Shown: positions 1 through 8,677, counted from the first letter of the stretch. The stretch is 64,000 bases of DNA from an archaeon (GCA_902812495.1 CADDZR010000002.1:43574-107573), one strand, 5' to 3'. A program made the numbers and translations. The notes: generated by a model not told the origin, from the sequence alone.

Positions 1-1
1 C

Positions 2-370
2 TTCAGTTCCCTTGAGTCAGGTATAAGGGGTCTGCAGACTTTTCATGGAAGCTCACCTGAACAGGCGCTGAGAAGATGGAGGCTGCTACACGGTATATCC
101 GAGATAGCACTTCAAGATCTTGGTTTGCTAGTGCAGATGTCACGGCCGGATAGGTTAAAGCCCACGAGACTAGTCTCAAGGATATCTCAGGTATCACTGC
201 AGGATGGAGAACCGTCATTGGTTGATATTTTTCAGATCTCAGGTGGGAAACTCACTAGAAACATAGCTGCAAAAATAGTTCCTCCTCCAGGTAAGACGGC
301 AGAAGAATTTTACTCCAGGGTTGATGAGAAAATGAGGGAATTCGAGATAGATGAAATACGAAATTCTTGA
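2..370 (+). CDS. Type IV pilus/secretion ATPase, C-terminal part (cut by window edge)
   Basis: The frame is already open at the left edge and ends at TGA 368-370, so only the last 122 residues are present. They include GIRGLQTFHGSSPEQALRR, which matches the 'TTFHANSPEEAL' segment of GspE/TadA/ArlI-family hexameric ATPases, followed by the family's C-terminal domain. Walker motifs lie outside the window. In this family ATP hydrolysis drives assembly of pilin-like subunits at the cytoplasmic membrane. The 3' end overlaps the next membrane-protein gene by 20 bases, so this is one operon with the genes up to 3604. Whether the system makes an adhesion pilus, a DNA-uptake pilus or a secretion machine cannot be told from this fragment. 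Confidence 0.8.
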   Translation, partial: FSSLESGIRGLQTFHGSSPEQALRRWRLLHGISEIALQDLGLLVQMSRPDRLKPTRLVSRISQVSLQDGEPSLVDIFQISGGKLTRNIAAKIVPPPGKTAEEFYSRVDEKMREFEIDEIRNS

Positions 371-1052
371 GATTTATGGGATAGATAAGGTAAGGTTTGT
401 AGCCTTAGTAACAGCTTTCTCTATCTCCGTCTTTATAGTATCACTTTTCCTAACTCTCAGACTTATTGGGACTACAGGTATTGCTTTCGCAGTCATTCTC
501 GGGATTGTTTCAGGGTACATTTTGTTTACCGAACCCTTGAGGGTTGCGAGGTACTCGTCTCTAATACAGTCAGAGGAAGCATCCACTTTCTTTTCTTTCA
601 TAAGTACAGCACATTCTGTAACAGGATCAAGGACAAGGCCAATAATGCTTCTTGAACCAAGGGATTTTTCTTTCTCCAATGCTATAGTTAAGATGAAAAG
701 GTCGATACTTCTTGGGAGAGATCTGGAAGGGACAATTCAAATCCTTGAAAGAGAAAGCTTCTCCTCAACTTTGTCTTCAGCCTTGAGCGCGTACAAGTCA
801 AGAAGCGGATGGAAGAGAATTGAGTGGGAAGAAGAGTACAGCGCAAGCATATCTACATCGCTGCTGACACACGAGACTAAGGTTCCTCTATTCATTGCAG
901 CTGTCTTCTTCTCTCCAATACTCCTTACATTTCTCTCAATAACTTCACATCTCTATTCCTCTTCCCACCTTCTCTACATTTTCCTGTTCAACCTTGTTCT
1001 CGTAGACCTTGCTTACTTCTACTCGTCATCCGAAAGGAGAATTCTTGAATGA
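351..1052 (+). CDS. GspF/TadC-like membrane platform protein
   Basis: A 233-residue protein with a hydrophobic pair of segments at about residues 15-60 and a second cluster at about 180-225. A basic, polar cytoplasmic stretch lies between them. This layout and its place directly after the secretion ATPase fit a TadC/GspF-type platform protein, which forms the inner-membrane base for pilus assembly. Sequence motifs of the family are weak, so the call rests mostly on context and topology. The ATG at 351 overlaps the ATPase gene by 20 bases; the stop overlaps the next gene as ATGA at 1049-1052. The gene order ATPase, membrane protein, membrane protein is typical of Tad and archaeal pilus operons. 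Confidence 0.6.
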   Translation: MKYEILEIYGIDKVRFVALVTAFSISVFIVSLFLTLRLIGTTGIAFAVILGIVSGYILFTEPLRVARYSSLIQSEEASTFFSFISTAHSVTGSRTRPIMLLEPRDFSFSNAIVKMKRSILLGRDLEGTIQILERESFSSTLSSALSAYKSRSGWKRIEWEEEYSASISTSLLTHETKVPLFIAAVFFSPILLTFLSITSHLYSSSHLLYIFLFNLVLVDLAYFYSSSERRILE

Positions 1053-1672
1053 AGAGAAGTAACCTCGATACACTTAGGGTTCTCTTCAAACTTCTCTCGA
1101 TGGGAGAGAGTCTTTGCTATTCTCTTGTCAAGAGTATGCGTGTTTCCGAGCCCGATTCAAGTGTCGTTAGGGCTGTCTTCATGGGCCACCATCCTAGGAA
1201 GGTAATAGGTCTCTTTAAGGCAGAAACAAAGGAGCAGAAGCTGCTCATAGCAATGGTGAAGAATGCAAGGATATCGGACACAGTGTTAGTGGGAAGACAT
1301 GGGAGCAGGCTTCTAACCACATTTGAGAGATGGGAGAGGATGAGGGAATCCAGAAAGGGCATCTCGAAGGTCATGGCATTCAGGGGGTATATCATCTCTT
1401 CAATCCTTGGGTGCGTTCTTGCTGTAGTCTCAGGTATAGCACCAGTAGTTCTCTCCTTTTCGCTAAATGGCCAGTTAAGGATAGATCCATTTCCAATAGA
1501 GCTTTTCTCTCTAGCAATGGGTTTAACTTCATCCATAACCATAGGCTTGTTCTTCGGTACAAGGAGGTTTTACGTCAACCCACTCTTAACTTTCTTCCTC
1601 TTCATCCTTGTGTACAGCTCCTTTTCTTCCATTGCAAATCTAGGTAGCTATGGTGGGCTCTTAAATAAATAG
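1049..1672 (+). CDS. Second GspF/TadC-like membrane protein
   Basis: A 207-residue protein with a soluble N-terminal half of about 105 residues, rich in Arg and Lys. Three strongly hydrophobic segments follow at about 110-137, 147-172 and 178-197. Together with the upstream gene it forms the tandem pair of platform proteins seen in Tad-like pilus operons (TadB/TadC or a split ArlJ). Start and stop overlap the upstream gene by 4 bases (ATGA), so translational coupling is likely. No catalytic motif is seen and none is expected. Assignment is by topology and neighbours. Confidence 0.55.
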   Translation: MKRSNLDTLRVLFKLLSMGESLCYSLVKSMRVSEPDSSVVRAVFMGHHPRKVIGLFKAETKEQKLLIAMVKNARISDTVLVGRHGSRLLTTFERWERMRESRKGISKVMAFRGYIISSILGCVLAVVSGIAPVVLSFSLNGQLRIDPFPIELFSLAMGLTSSITIGLFFGTRRFYVNPLLTFFLFILVYSSFSSIANLGSYGGLLNK

Positions 1673-1687
1673 CAACGTTCATTTTAT

Positions 1688-1891
1688 ATGAAAGGAAAAA
1701 TTGTTCAGGAAAGGAAGGCTGCACAGTTAATAGAGGAAGCACTTCTTCTCTCTGTCGCACTTGTAGCCCTCTCGATGCTCGTTGGAGGGATAGAATCAAT
1801 ACTAAAGGAAAGCGCTAGCTACACTTCAAACATATGGAACAGCATAGTTTCGGCAATCAACGGCGTCCTTGGATCCCTCTTTCACTGGTGA
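1688..1891 (+). CDS. Small pilin-like protein
   Basis: A 67-residue protein: a short charged N-terminus (MKGKIVQERKAAQ), then one hydrophobic stretch at about residues 18-34 (EEALLLSVALVALSMLVGG), then a short polar tail. A charged leader, an N-terminal hydrophobic helix and small size match class III (type IV) pilins of the Flp/Tad kind, which are cut by a prepilin peptidase just before the helix. It lies 15 bases after the second platform gene and just before a HerA-like ATPase gene. The cleavage site is not a textbook one; cutting near the AAQ segment is a guess. It is the best candidate in view for the structural subunit of this pilus. Confidence 0.55.
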   Translation: MKGKIVQERKAAQLIEEALLLSVALVALSMLVGGIESILKESASYTSNIWNSIVSAINGVLGSLFHW

Positions 1892-1897
1892 GTTTAA

Positions 1898-3604
1898 CTG
1901 GAGTCTTTCCTCTCGAGGCTTAGATGGTCTCTTTCTAGACACGAAATTCTTCAGAGAGACAGTATAAGGATTGTTGACACAAAATACCTGACTGTAAGGA
2001 AGGGTAGCAGGCACAGGTCCTTTGCTTTCATCAGAGTGTATCTAGAGCAGCAAGAAGACGAAAGGACTGAGTTTTCTTCGAGTGTTAGAGCTGCGGTGCA
2101 GAGTCAGAGGATAAGGGGTCTCTTCCAGGGGCTCAGGAAGTCAGAGATACCATATCTATACATCAACGCAATGATACCTGAGAAAAACGAGGAGCACGAG
2201 GTCTTTGAGTTTGACCTAGCTGTAGGAACATGGGTTGACGGTGAGGAGAAGGGCATAGAAAAGGACCTTGCGGAACTTGAGCAGAGAGCAAGCATACTTG
2301 CTGCAAGCCTCTCTGTTGCAATGCCTGAAGCCTCTATCAGGAGGCTCTCAAGGAACGAGCTCTCCTCCTTTATTTCTTCAATACTCTTTCCATCCGATAG
2401 GGAGATGCCTCAAAGAGCTGACCCTTCCTCAATAAGTACTGTTCAGAGCTTTGGTAGCGATAACCCGAGCAAAAACCGTGTTTCTGTAGCTCCTTCATTT
2501 TACGTTCCGAACATATCCGAATCTTCAGGCAAGATTATTCTTGGAAACATACTTTCCGGAGAAAAGGAAGTACACCAGCTTAAGATAAGGTTTGAGGACA
2601 TGAGAAGGCATGTCACAATCCTTGGCATGACAGGAAGCGGCAAGACAACTACATCCATATCCATAATGTCTCAGGTTGCTTCTACTGGCCTTCCTGTTCT
2701 TATACTTGACTGGCACAACGAGTACAGGAGGAGCATAACCTCACTGGGAGGCAGGGTTTTTTCCCCAGGAATTGACGATTTTGTACTCAACCCTCTTAGC
2801 ACATACTCCTCAGAGATAACTGAGCATGTTGCAATAGTGACAGACATATTTTCAGACATATACCACTTTACTCATCCGCAGGCGTACATGTTTAGGAACG
2901 CTCTACAGAGATGTATCTCAGAAGCAAAAGACGAACCGATACTGGAAGATCTTGTCAGGGTAATAGAGTCTTTTCCCCTAAGGTCTGCTTACGATAACGA
3001 AACAAAGGTTGCTCTTCTAAGAAGGCTTGTGCCGCTAACACAGGGCCAGGTAGGGAAGGCAATGAATGGCCACTCCTCAATTAGCTTGGATGAGCTACTT
3101 GCCTCAGTCGCATGCCTTGAGCTTGGACATATGAGAGACGTACAGTCGAGGAGCATATTCACAGAGATAGCCCTGAAGATGCTCTACGAATTCAGGACAG
3201 GTAACACGGATAATGTTGAGCACTTAACTGTTGTTGAGGAAGCAAGGAATATTGCACCAGCTAGGAGGGATGAAGATCCACCAAGTGTGGGGGAAAGGAT
3301 TGTTTCCGAGTTAAGAAAGTTTGGCGAATCGATGGTCTTTGTTGCGCAGTTCCCCACGCAGCTTGCGTCTGAGATAGTGAAGAACTCGGCTGTTAGAATT
3401 GTGCACAGGATAGCGTGGCACGAGGACATGGATATAGTCGCTAACTCTCTTGGCCTTAACCAGCAACAGAAGGAATATCTTGGGATGCTTGAGGTTGGGG
3501 ATGCGGTTGTTAGCCTTGCAAGACTACCCAAGCCGATACTTGTTAGAGTAAAACAGCAGGGCTACGAAGAGAACAGGAGAGTGAATTTTTCCTCTGTGCC
3601 GTAG
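1898..3604 (+). CDS. HerA/FtsK-like DNA-pumping-type ATPase, apparent non-standard start
   Basis: RecA-fold ATPase with Walker A GMTGSGKTTTS (about residue 243), Walker B LILDWHNEY (about 272) and the VVEEARNIAP box (about 445), typical of HerA/TrwB-like hexameric ATPases (DUF87). The first ATG/GTG/TTG in frame is GTG 2036. However, the frame is open from 1898 and the extra 46 residues read like real protein (SRLRWSLSRHEILQRDSIRI). The last upstream stop in this frame is TAA 1895-1897, and CTG 1898 is the first codon after it. The gene may therefore start at CTG 1898 or an ATT/ATA codon, coupled to the pilin-like gene ending at 1891. The stop overlaps the convergent kinase gene by 43 bases. 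A role in moving DNA or assembling the pilus is inferred from context only. Confidence 0.75.
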   Translation: MESFLSRLRWSLSRHEILQRDSIRIVDTKYLTVRKGSRHRSFAFIRVYLEQQEDERTEFSSSVRAAVQSQRIRGLFQGLRKSEIPYLYINAMIPEKNEEHEVFEFDLAVGTWVDGEEKGIEKDLAELEQRASILAASLSVAMPEASIRRLSRNELSSFISSILFPSDREMPQRADPSSISTVQSFGSDNPSKNRVSVAPSFYVPNISESSGKIILGNILSGEKEVHQLKIRFEDMRRHVTILGMTGSGKTTTSISIMSQVASTGLPVLILDWHNEYRRSITSLGGRVFSPGIDDFVLNPLSTYSSEITEHVAIVTDIFSDIYHFTHPQAYMFRNALQRCISEAKDEPILEDLVRVIESFPLRSAYDNETKVALLRRLVPLTQGQVGKAMNGHSSISLDELLASVACLELGHMRDVQSRSIFTEIALKMLYEFRTGNTDNVEHLTVVEEARNIAPARRDEDPPSVGERIVSELRKFGESMVFVAQFPTQLASEIVKNSAVRIVHRIAWHEDMDIVANSLGLNQQQKEYLGMLEVGDAVVSLARLPKPILVRVKQQGYEENRRVNFSSVP

Positions 3605-4101
3605 GTGAGGGACCAGTCTACCTGTCCTGTCTTCTTTTTCCCTAGCATTATCCTAGCTATATCCCTCGAGGCTCTTTCAGGGTCTGAGAAGGTTGTGTCG
3701 TATTCGCTGACTTTCTCTTTACCAAATTTTTCGTAGCACTGGTATGCAATAAGTCCTATTAGTTCAGCTTCCACATTTTCCCTTATCTTTTTACTGCTGT
3801 ATTTTCTTGAGGCAAGTCTATGCTTTAAAACAATCGGGTCGCACCGAAGTACAACAACATGCTTAACATCCTCCTTATCAACTACATGTGGTATCAGATG
3901 GCCGTAAATGAGTGATTGTTCCCTTATTTCTTTTAGAACCTTTGCAAGAGAAACTGTGTCTACATACCCTTTGCTCGAAGCACCTGATTTGGATGCAATC
4001 GAATTTATTGAAACAGGATTTAGCTTCAGTATCTTGCAAAGAATAGGTGCTATAGTTTTCTTACCTGTACCAGGCGTTCCAGTAAGGCAGTAAAACCTCA
4101 T
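3562..4101 (-). CDS. AK6/Fap7-type nucleotide kinase
   Basis: A 179-residue P-loop protein, with MRFYCLTGTPGTGKKT placing the Walker A at residues 8-16. The short length, an NMP-binding region with HLIPH, and a lid-like RLASRKYSSKKIRENVEAE segment match the archaeal/eukaryotic AK6 (Fap7/hCINAP) family. Those proteins are weak adenylate kinases/ATPases that help mature the small ribosomal subunit together with uS11. A generic adenylate kinase role remains possible. It is head-to-tail with a tiny membrane protein and msrA upstream and overlaps the HerA-like gene tail-to-tail. Confidence 0.85.
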   Translation of the reverse strand: MRFYCLTGTPGTGKKTIAPILCKILKLNPVSINSIASKSGASSKGYVDTVSLAKVLKEIREQSLIYGHLIPHVVDKEDVKHVVVLRCDPIVLKHRLASRKYSSKKIRENVEAELIGLIAYQCYEKFGKEKVSEYDTTFSDPERASRDIARIMLGKKKTGQVDWSLTYGTEEKFTLLFSS

Positions 4102-4102
4102 C

Positions 4103-4300
4103 CTAGATAACCGAGAAAAGGAAGAAGTATATCGGTATAAGTATCAAAGGAAGGAAAAGGAGTATCCAGAAGACAAGCCTCAGGATCTTCTTTACGTATA
4201 CCTCTGTTCTGTTGCTGTTCAGAAAAGAATCCAGAAGTTCGAGCAACTTTAAAAGCATCGCACATTCTACCACAATGCTACTGTTTAACTTTTTCTCCAA
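4103..4300 (-). CDS. Small membrane-anchored protein, unknown function
   Basis: A 65-residue protein: a helical, charged N-terminal part ([20 protein letters not shown]) followed by one long hydrophobic segment at about residues 40-62, ending almost at the C-terminus. This resembles tail-anchored proteins. It starts inside the 3' end of msrA (23-base overlap) and ends 1 base before the AK6 gene start, so the three genes form a tight operon. A later start at an internal ATG (residue 15) would remove the overlap. I do not recognise a family. Confidence 0.5.
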   Translation of the reverse strand: MEKKLNSSIVVECAMLLKLLELLDSFLNSNRTEVYVKKILRLVFWILLFLPLILIPIYFFLFSVI

Positions 4301-4805
4301 AGGAATGGAGAAGCTTCCTTACCTTTGGCCCTATGACAAACACACAGTAAGGCTTCTCTCTGTTTCTTTCGTAGTACTCCCTATGGTAATCCTCAGCAGG
4401 ATAGAATACATCGTAAGGCTTCAGCTCTGTAACAACCTCCCTACCAAGTTCCCTGCTTATCCTTTCAATCATCTCCTCTGCAACCTTCTTCTGTTCCTCA
4501 TTGTGATACAGTATTATCGAACGGTACTGTGAGCCAACGTCATTACCCTGCCTGTTCCTTGTTGTTGGGTCATGTAACGCAAAGAAAATTTCAAGTATCT
4601 CTCTGTACGAGATTTTTTCAGAGTCAAATGTCAGATGGATTACTTCGGCATGCCCTGTAGTGTCACTACAGACCATCTCGTATGTTGGGTTGGGTACGTA
4701 ACCACCTGCATAACCGGGCTGAACATCAATCACACCCTTTATCCTTCTGAAGATTGCTTCCGAGCACCAGAAGCAACCCATGCCAAGAGTTGCTTTTGCT
4801 TCCAC
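4278..4805 (-). CDS. msrA: Peptide methionine sulfoxide reductase A
   Basis: A 175-residue protein with the catalytic motif GCFWC at residues 10-14 (nucleophile C11) and the conserved PGYAGG, GHAEV, FF..HDPT and [10 protein letters not shown] segments of MsrA. The enzyme reduces methionine-S-sulfoxide in proteins or free form, using thioredoxin-like electrons. Length is normal for the family. The start codon lies 57 bases from the divergent membrane-protein gene at 4863, so a shared promoter region sits between them. It is the first gene of an operon with the small membrane protein and AK6. Confidence 0.95.
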   Translation of the reverse strand: MEAKATLGMGCFWCSEAIFRRIKGVIDVQPGYAGGYVPNPTYEMVCSDTTGHAEVIHLTFDSEKISYREILEIFFALHDPTTRNRQGNDVGSQYRSIILYHNEEQKKVAEEMIERISRELGREVVTELKPYDVFYPAEDYHREYYERNREKPYCVFVIGPKVRKLLHSFGEKVKQ

Positions 4806-4862
4806 TTTTTACGGATCTGCAAGAACAACAGATAAATCCTTCTGAAAGTGGGCTTCAAAGGC

Positions 4863-5513
4863 ATGGTATCCGACCCTGTTGTAATAGTTGGCTCCTTTTT
4901 GCTTGCTTTCAAAGCAGTTTTGCTCGAGGGAAGCGAGGTTGCCATACTATCCCTTGCTACAGTGAATCAGATAGGTAGAAGGAATGTTTTGACAGGCATA
5001 ATGCTGGGGCTTGTTGCATCTATTCTAATTTTTCTAGCTGTAAGACAGGTATTCCTGTATTTACCAACAGTTATGATTGACTTTGTTACTGCTGGTGTGA
5101 TACTTTACTTTTCTTCAAAATTTCTGAGAGGTTTTGTGGGCTACTATTTTGAGAAGAAATCGTTTCAATTCAAGATGAACGACATGGAAAAAGAGCTTGT
5201 TTCGAAGGCGAAGATAAACGATACATATGGGAATATACCTTTCTCTCTCTTAAACTCTCTACCAGTCTTTACCATAACATTAACAGAGGGTTTTGAAGCA
5301 AGTTTAGTACTAGCGGCTGCGGGTTCCTTCAACCTATTCTGGACTGTTATCGGAGCTTCAATAAGCATACTTGTTATAACATCGATATCCATTGTATCCT
5401 ACCAGTACCTGGTAAACTTCCCGAGATGGCTTCTTGACCTTCTAGCAGGGTTGATCCTTCTAACTTTTGGCATCATATTCCTTCTTTCCGGTATCCTGGA
5501 GGTAGCTGCCTAA
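4863..5513 (+). CDS. FTR1-like multi-pass membrane protein (COG4280 type)
   Basis: A 216-residue membrane protein with about six to seven hydrophobic segments in two repeats, each carrying an E-G-x-E motif: LLEGSEVAIL near residue 20 and LTEGFEASLVL near 139. These recall the paired REGLE motifs of FTR1 iron permeases, whose glutamates bind metal. The family I would place it in is the uncharacterised FTR1-related COG4280, and metal transport is inferred from the motifs. ATG 4863 is preferred to GTG 4848, because a TATA-like element (gataaatcc, 4831-4839) lies about 28 bases upstream, as for a leaderless transcript. A DUF504 gene follows after 1 base. Confidence 0.6.
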   Translation: MVSDPVVIVGSFLLAFKAVLLEGSEVAILSLATVNQIGRRNVLTGIMLGLVASILIFLAVRQVFLYLPTVMIDFVTAGVILYFSSKFLRGFVGYYFEKKSFQFKMNDMEKELVSKAKINDTYGNIPFSLLNSLPVFTITLTEGFEASLVLAAAGSFNLFWTVIGASISILVITSISIVSYQYLVNFPRWLLDLLAGLILLTFGIIFLLSGILEVAA

Positions 5514-5514
5514 A

Positions 5515-5739
5515 ATGAAGAAAGGAAAGCTCAAGGAAATAATAAGCAGGGCTCTTTATGCTGATATTACAGAGAAATACACAGTAATCTACAGGGATAT
5601 GAACATGTATCCGGAGGTTGCGCTATCCGAGTTCCTGAGCAGCGGGGAGATACCCTTTTCTAGGATAGTCGAAATCAGGAGGGATGGCATCGTTGTGTGG
5701 AAGAAGTCAGGTAGCAACAATTTTTATACCTCAGACTGA
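5515..5739 (+). CDS. DUF504/UPF0248 family small protein
   Basis: A 74-residue protein ending with the pattern IPFSRIVEIRRDGIVVWKK, which matches the 'IPYHRILEIRKNGEVVW' signature of the DUF504 (UPF0248) family found widely in archaea. The family is usually encoded near RNA-related genes, and its exact function is not settled. It starts 1 base after the upstream membrane-protein gene and is followed 14 bases later by another membrane-protein gene, so it is probably cotranscribed. Confidence 0.7.
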   Translation: MKKGKLKEIISRALYADITEKYTVIYRDMNMYPEVALSEFLSSGEIPFSRIVEIRRDGIVVWKKSGSNNFYTSD

Positions 5740-5753
5740 GATCCGCTTGGTAC

Positions 5754-6194
5754 ATGGCCCTGGATATTCCAAGGCTATACATACCAATTAGCCAGAACGT
5801 TGCAACAGGTATATTCATAGGTTATACGCTTGTCCTTTTCATAGCACTTGCCCTCAACAAGTTTGGAGATATGATGTTCAGGAAGGGTTTTGCAAAACCA
5901 TTTTACATAAGAGGGCGTAGAATACACCACAGGGATGTACTTCTATTTGTCCTTCCCTTAATTTATACAGTTATTGTTTCCCTAATTATAGTTGGAGCAA
6001 TTGGTGTTGTTTGGAACTACTTCTGGGATGGGATAGAGACAATATCCATACTTGCTGCTTTCTGTCTTGCACTGGACCTCCTCTTTGATAGGTATTCCTC
6101 AAGACTCAAAAGGATAGTTTCAATACCTCACGAAATACTCTACCTATCTCTGCCTCTTTACGCATTTACACATTTCCTCGTCATATTAGTTTAA
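5754..6194 (+). CDS. Four-helix membrane protein, unknown function
   Basis: A 146-residue protein with hydrophobic segments at about residues 17-36, 62-86, 92-110 and 127-146. Basic stretches lie between them (FYIRGRRIHHRD and YSSRLKRIVS). No motif that I recognise is present. It sits 14 bases after the DUF504 gene and 10 bases before homoserine dehydrogenase, so it may be read through into the amino-acid genes. A TATA-like ttttatacc at about 5721-5729 lies 25-33 bases before its ATG, so it could also start its own leaderless transcript. Confidence 0.55.
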   Translation: MALDIPRLYIPISQNVATGIFIGYTLVLFIALALNKFGDMMFRKGFAKPFYIRGRRIHHRDVLLFVLPLIYTVIVSLIIVGAIGVVWNYFWDGIETISILAAFCLALDLLFDRYSSRLKRIVSIPHEILYLSLPLYAFTHFLVILV

Positions 6195-6204
6195 AAGATA
6201 GTTT

Positions 6205-7179
6205 TTGAGACTTTTAATAGTTGGATTTGGGAATGTGGGTAGGAGCCTTGCGAGGTTAATTTCGAAAGAGGAGGAGTATTCAGGTAAGATAAGGGTTGTC
6301 TGTATTGCTGACAGCAAGACGCAGATTGTAAGCAACTCTGGTCTGGATTTGGCGGATGTTATCCGTAGAAAGGAGGAACGTGGTACCGTGGGTGATGAGA
6401 GAAGGGTGGAGCTAAAGGAACTAATAGAGAGGTGTGACCCCGATACAGTTGTGGAACTTACAAATACAAACCCTGTTGATGGAGAACCCGGGTTTTCCCA
6501 CATAAGGGATGCAATTGTTTCAGGTAGAGATGTTGTGACAGCAAACAAAGGACCAATAGCAATTGGATTCCACGCATTAAGAGAGCTCGCTCTAAGGAAC
6601 AGGGTCCAGCTAAGATACAGCGGAACAGTCGGTGCAGGTACACCAATTCTTGACTTTGGAAAGACATGCAGTAGAGGAGACAAGATTATGTCTATCAAGG
6701 GGATACTAAATTCAACGTCAAACTACGTTCTTTCTCTGATGGAGAGTAAAGGCGTGAATATGAGGGAAGCAATCGATGCTGCAAGAAAGGAGGGATATGC
6801 GGAAGCGGATGTAACGATGGACATTAGTGGTAGGGACAGCGCCCTGAAGCTTGTGATAATTGCTAACCATCTTCTTGGAACAAGAATAACTCCCGAGGAA
6901 GTAAAAACAACAGGTATAGAGCACATCGAGCTCAATGCAATAAGAAAAGCACTGAAGAAAGGTAAGAGGATAAGACTTGTTGCAAACGCAGGAAGCGATT
7001 ACACTGTCTCTCCTCAAGAGCTTGATGAATCAGATCCACTCTGTGTTTCCGGACCAATGAACTCATTTTGCATAAAATGCAAATATTCAGGGGAAAAATA
7101 CGTCATTGGCAAGGGGGCAGGTGGCATGGAGACAGCTGTCGCAGTTCTTAGGGATATTCTTTCGATCGGTGGAAGATGA
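6205..7179 (+). CDS. hom: Homoserine dehydrogenase
   Basis: A 324-residue enzyme with an N-terminal Rossmann motif (VGFGNVGRSLARLI), the TANKGPIA segment, the YSGTVGAGTPI core and a C-terminal GAGGMETAVAVLRDI. It reduces aspartate semialdehyde to homoserine with NAD(P)H, the branch point to threonine, methionine and isoleucine. There is no C-terminal ACT domain. The start is TTG 6205, the only codon that places the Rossmann strand correctly at the N-terminus. The stop overlaps the aspartate kinase start by 4 bases, so the pathway's first and third steps are translationally coupled. The dehydrogenase for the middle step is not in the window. Confidence 0.95.
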   Translation: MRLLIVGFGNVGRSLARLISKEEEYSGKIRVVCIADSKTQIVSNSGLDLADVIRRKEERGTVGDERRVELKELIERCDPDTVVELTNTNPVDGEPGFSHIRDAIVSGRDVVTANKGPIAIGFHALRELALRNRVQLRYSGTVGAGTPILDFGKTCSRGDKIMSIKGILNSTSNYVLSLMESKGVNMREAIDAARKEGYAEADVTMDISGRDSALKLVIIANHLLGTRITPEEVKTTGIEHIELNAIRKALKKGKRIRLVANAGSDYTVSPQELDESDPLCVSGPMNSFCIKCKYSGEKYVIGKGAGGMETAVAVLRDILSIGGR

Positions 7180-8567
7180 TGCTTTACGTTTACAAGTTTG
7201 GCGGCACGTCCATATCAGATGCCTCAAGAATAAAGCATGTTGCTAAAATAGCAACCGACAAAAGGAAGAAGATTGTAGTATGCTCGGCTCTTGACGGAGT
7301 TACGGAAAAACTCATACATCTTGCTGAGCTTGCATCTAGAGGTAGGGAGACAGATGTAACCCATCTTATTGGAGAAGTTAATTCCCTTCACTCAACACTG
7401 TTGGATGGTGCCATAGCAAGCAAAGAAGCGAGGGAGGAAGCAAGCAAACGGATTAAGGAAGTTGTCGAACATCTCACTGTTATCTCAACAGCATGCGCAA
7501 GAGTTAGGGAGGTAACACCAAAGGAGAGGGATGCAATACTTTCGTGTGGTGAGATGCTATCTTCCCCGATATTGAGTGCAGCAATAACAGAGAGGGGGGC
7601 TGATTCTCTCTATATGACTGGGGGCGAGGCAGGAATTGTTACAGACGATAACTTTGGCGACGCAGTCCCAATCTTTGAGATGACATACCATAACATAAAG
7701 AGGAAAGTGCTTCCTTTGGTCGAATCAGGAAAAATACCTGTTGTTGCAGGATACACAGCTAAAACACAGCACGGCGATATATCGACTCTTGGAAGGGGAG
7801 GCTCGGACTACACAGCAACACTGATAGGTGCTGCTGTAAGAGCTGAAGAGGTAATACTCTGGAGCGACGTAGATGGTCTGATGACAGCTGACCCAAGGAT
7901 AGTAAACGAGGCGAGGGTGATAGATGAGGTGTCGTACGCAGAGGCAAGAGAGATGGCAATGTTTGGAGCCAAATCAATGCACCCCAGGTGTCTCGACCCT
8001 GCGGAAGAATTTGGAATAAAGGTCAGGTTCAAGAACACATTTAAGCCAGAGGGCAGTGGAACTCTCGTAAAGAAAAGTGCGAAGATAAGCGGAGCGGTGA
8101 GGGCTGTGCTTCTTGTCAGGGATGCTTCTGCAATTACAGTAAAGGGAACTAGCATGGTCGGGAAGCCGGGAAGTGCTGCTTCTATCTTTAATCAGGTTGC
8201 AAAGACAGGCACAAACATAATGATGATATCTCAAAGTGTTTCAGAATCAAACATAAGCTTTGTCGTTAGGAGAGATGGTGCAAGAAGGGCTGCAAGGGCG
8301 CTCGAAAGGACAATGTTGTCATCTGGGGAGCTTGCCTCAATATCTGTTGAGGACGATATTTCTGTAGTTGCAACGATAGGAGAGAATATGAAGGGGACAC
8401 CTGGAATAGCGGCCATACTGTTTAGAGCACTTGCTGATAGAGGTATCAACGTCAAGATGATAGCTCAGGGTTCGTCTGAAATGAATATCTCGATAGTCGT
8501 CGACGAAATAGATGGTATCGAAGCTGTTAGAGCAATTCACAAGGCTTTTGGTCTCGATCTCTTATAA
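7176..8567 (+). CDS. lysC: Aspartate kinase with two ACT domains
   Basis: A 463-residue monofunctional aspartokinase. It starts with YKFGGTSISD, carries the GRGGSDYTAT substrate/nucleotide loop near residue 208 and the WSDVDGLMTADPR segment, and ends with two ACT regulatory modules (about 310-460), the usual site of threonine or lysine feedback. It phosphorylates aspartate, the first step of the aspartate family. ATG 7176 and ATG 7179 are both possible; the first gives the 4-base overlap with hom. The tRNA-Glu gene lies beyond it in the opposite direction. Confidence 0.95.
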   Translation: MMLYVYKFGGTSISDASRIKHVAKIATDKRKKIVVCSALDGVTEKLIHLAELASRGRETDVTHLIGEVNSLHSTLLDGAIASKEAREEASKRIKEVVEHLTVISTACARVREVTPKERDAILSCGEMLSSPILSAAITERGADSLYMTGGEAGIVTDDNFGDAVPIFEMTYHNIKRKVLPLVESGKIPVVAGYTAKTQHGDISTLGRGGSDYTATLIGAAVRAEEVILWSDVDGLMTADPRIVNEARVIDEVSYAEAREMAMFGAKSMHPRCLDPAEEFGIKVRFKNTFKPEGSGTLVKKSAKISGAVRAVLLVRDASAITVKGTSMVGKPGSAASIFNQVAKTGTNIMMISQSVSESNISFVVRRDGARRAARALERTMLSSGELASISVEDDISVVATIGENMKGTPGIAAILFRALADRGINVKMIAQGSSEMNISIVVDEIDGIEAVRAIHKAFGLDLL

Positions 8568-8677
8568 ATTTAATTGAGTAACTTTCGAAAGTACCTCATG
8601 GGGTTTAGATTATTTTTTGCTTAAAGGCACTGATTTTCAATTAAAGTAGCAATTGCGAATTTAACAATATCATCTAG

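Noticed and set aside
374..679. Long antisense frames inside conserved genes (for example 374-679, 1117-1542, 17172-17705, 39949-40392)
   Set aside because: They mirror the codon bias of the sense gene (Ser/Leu/Pro/Arg-rich translations), have no promoters and overlap clearly real genes.
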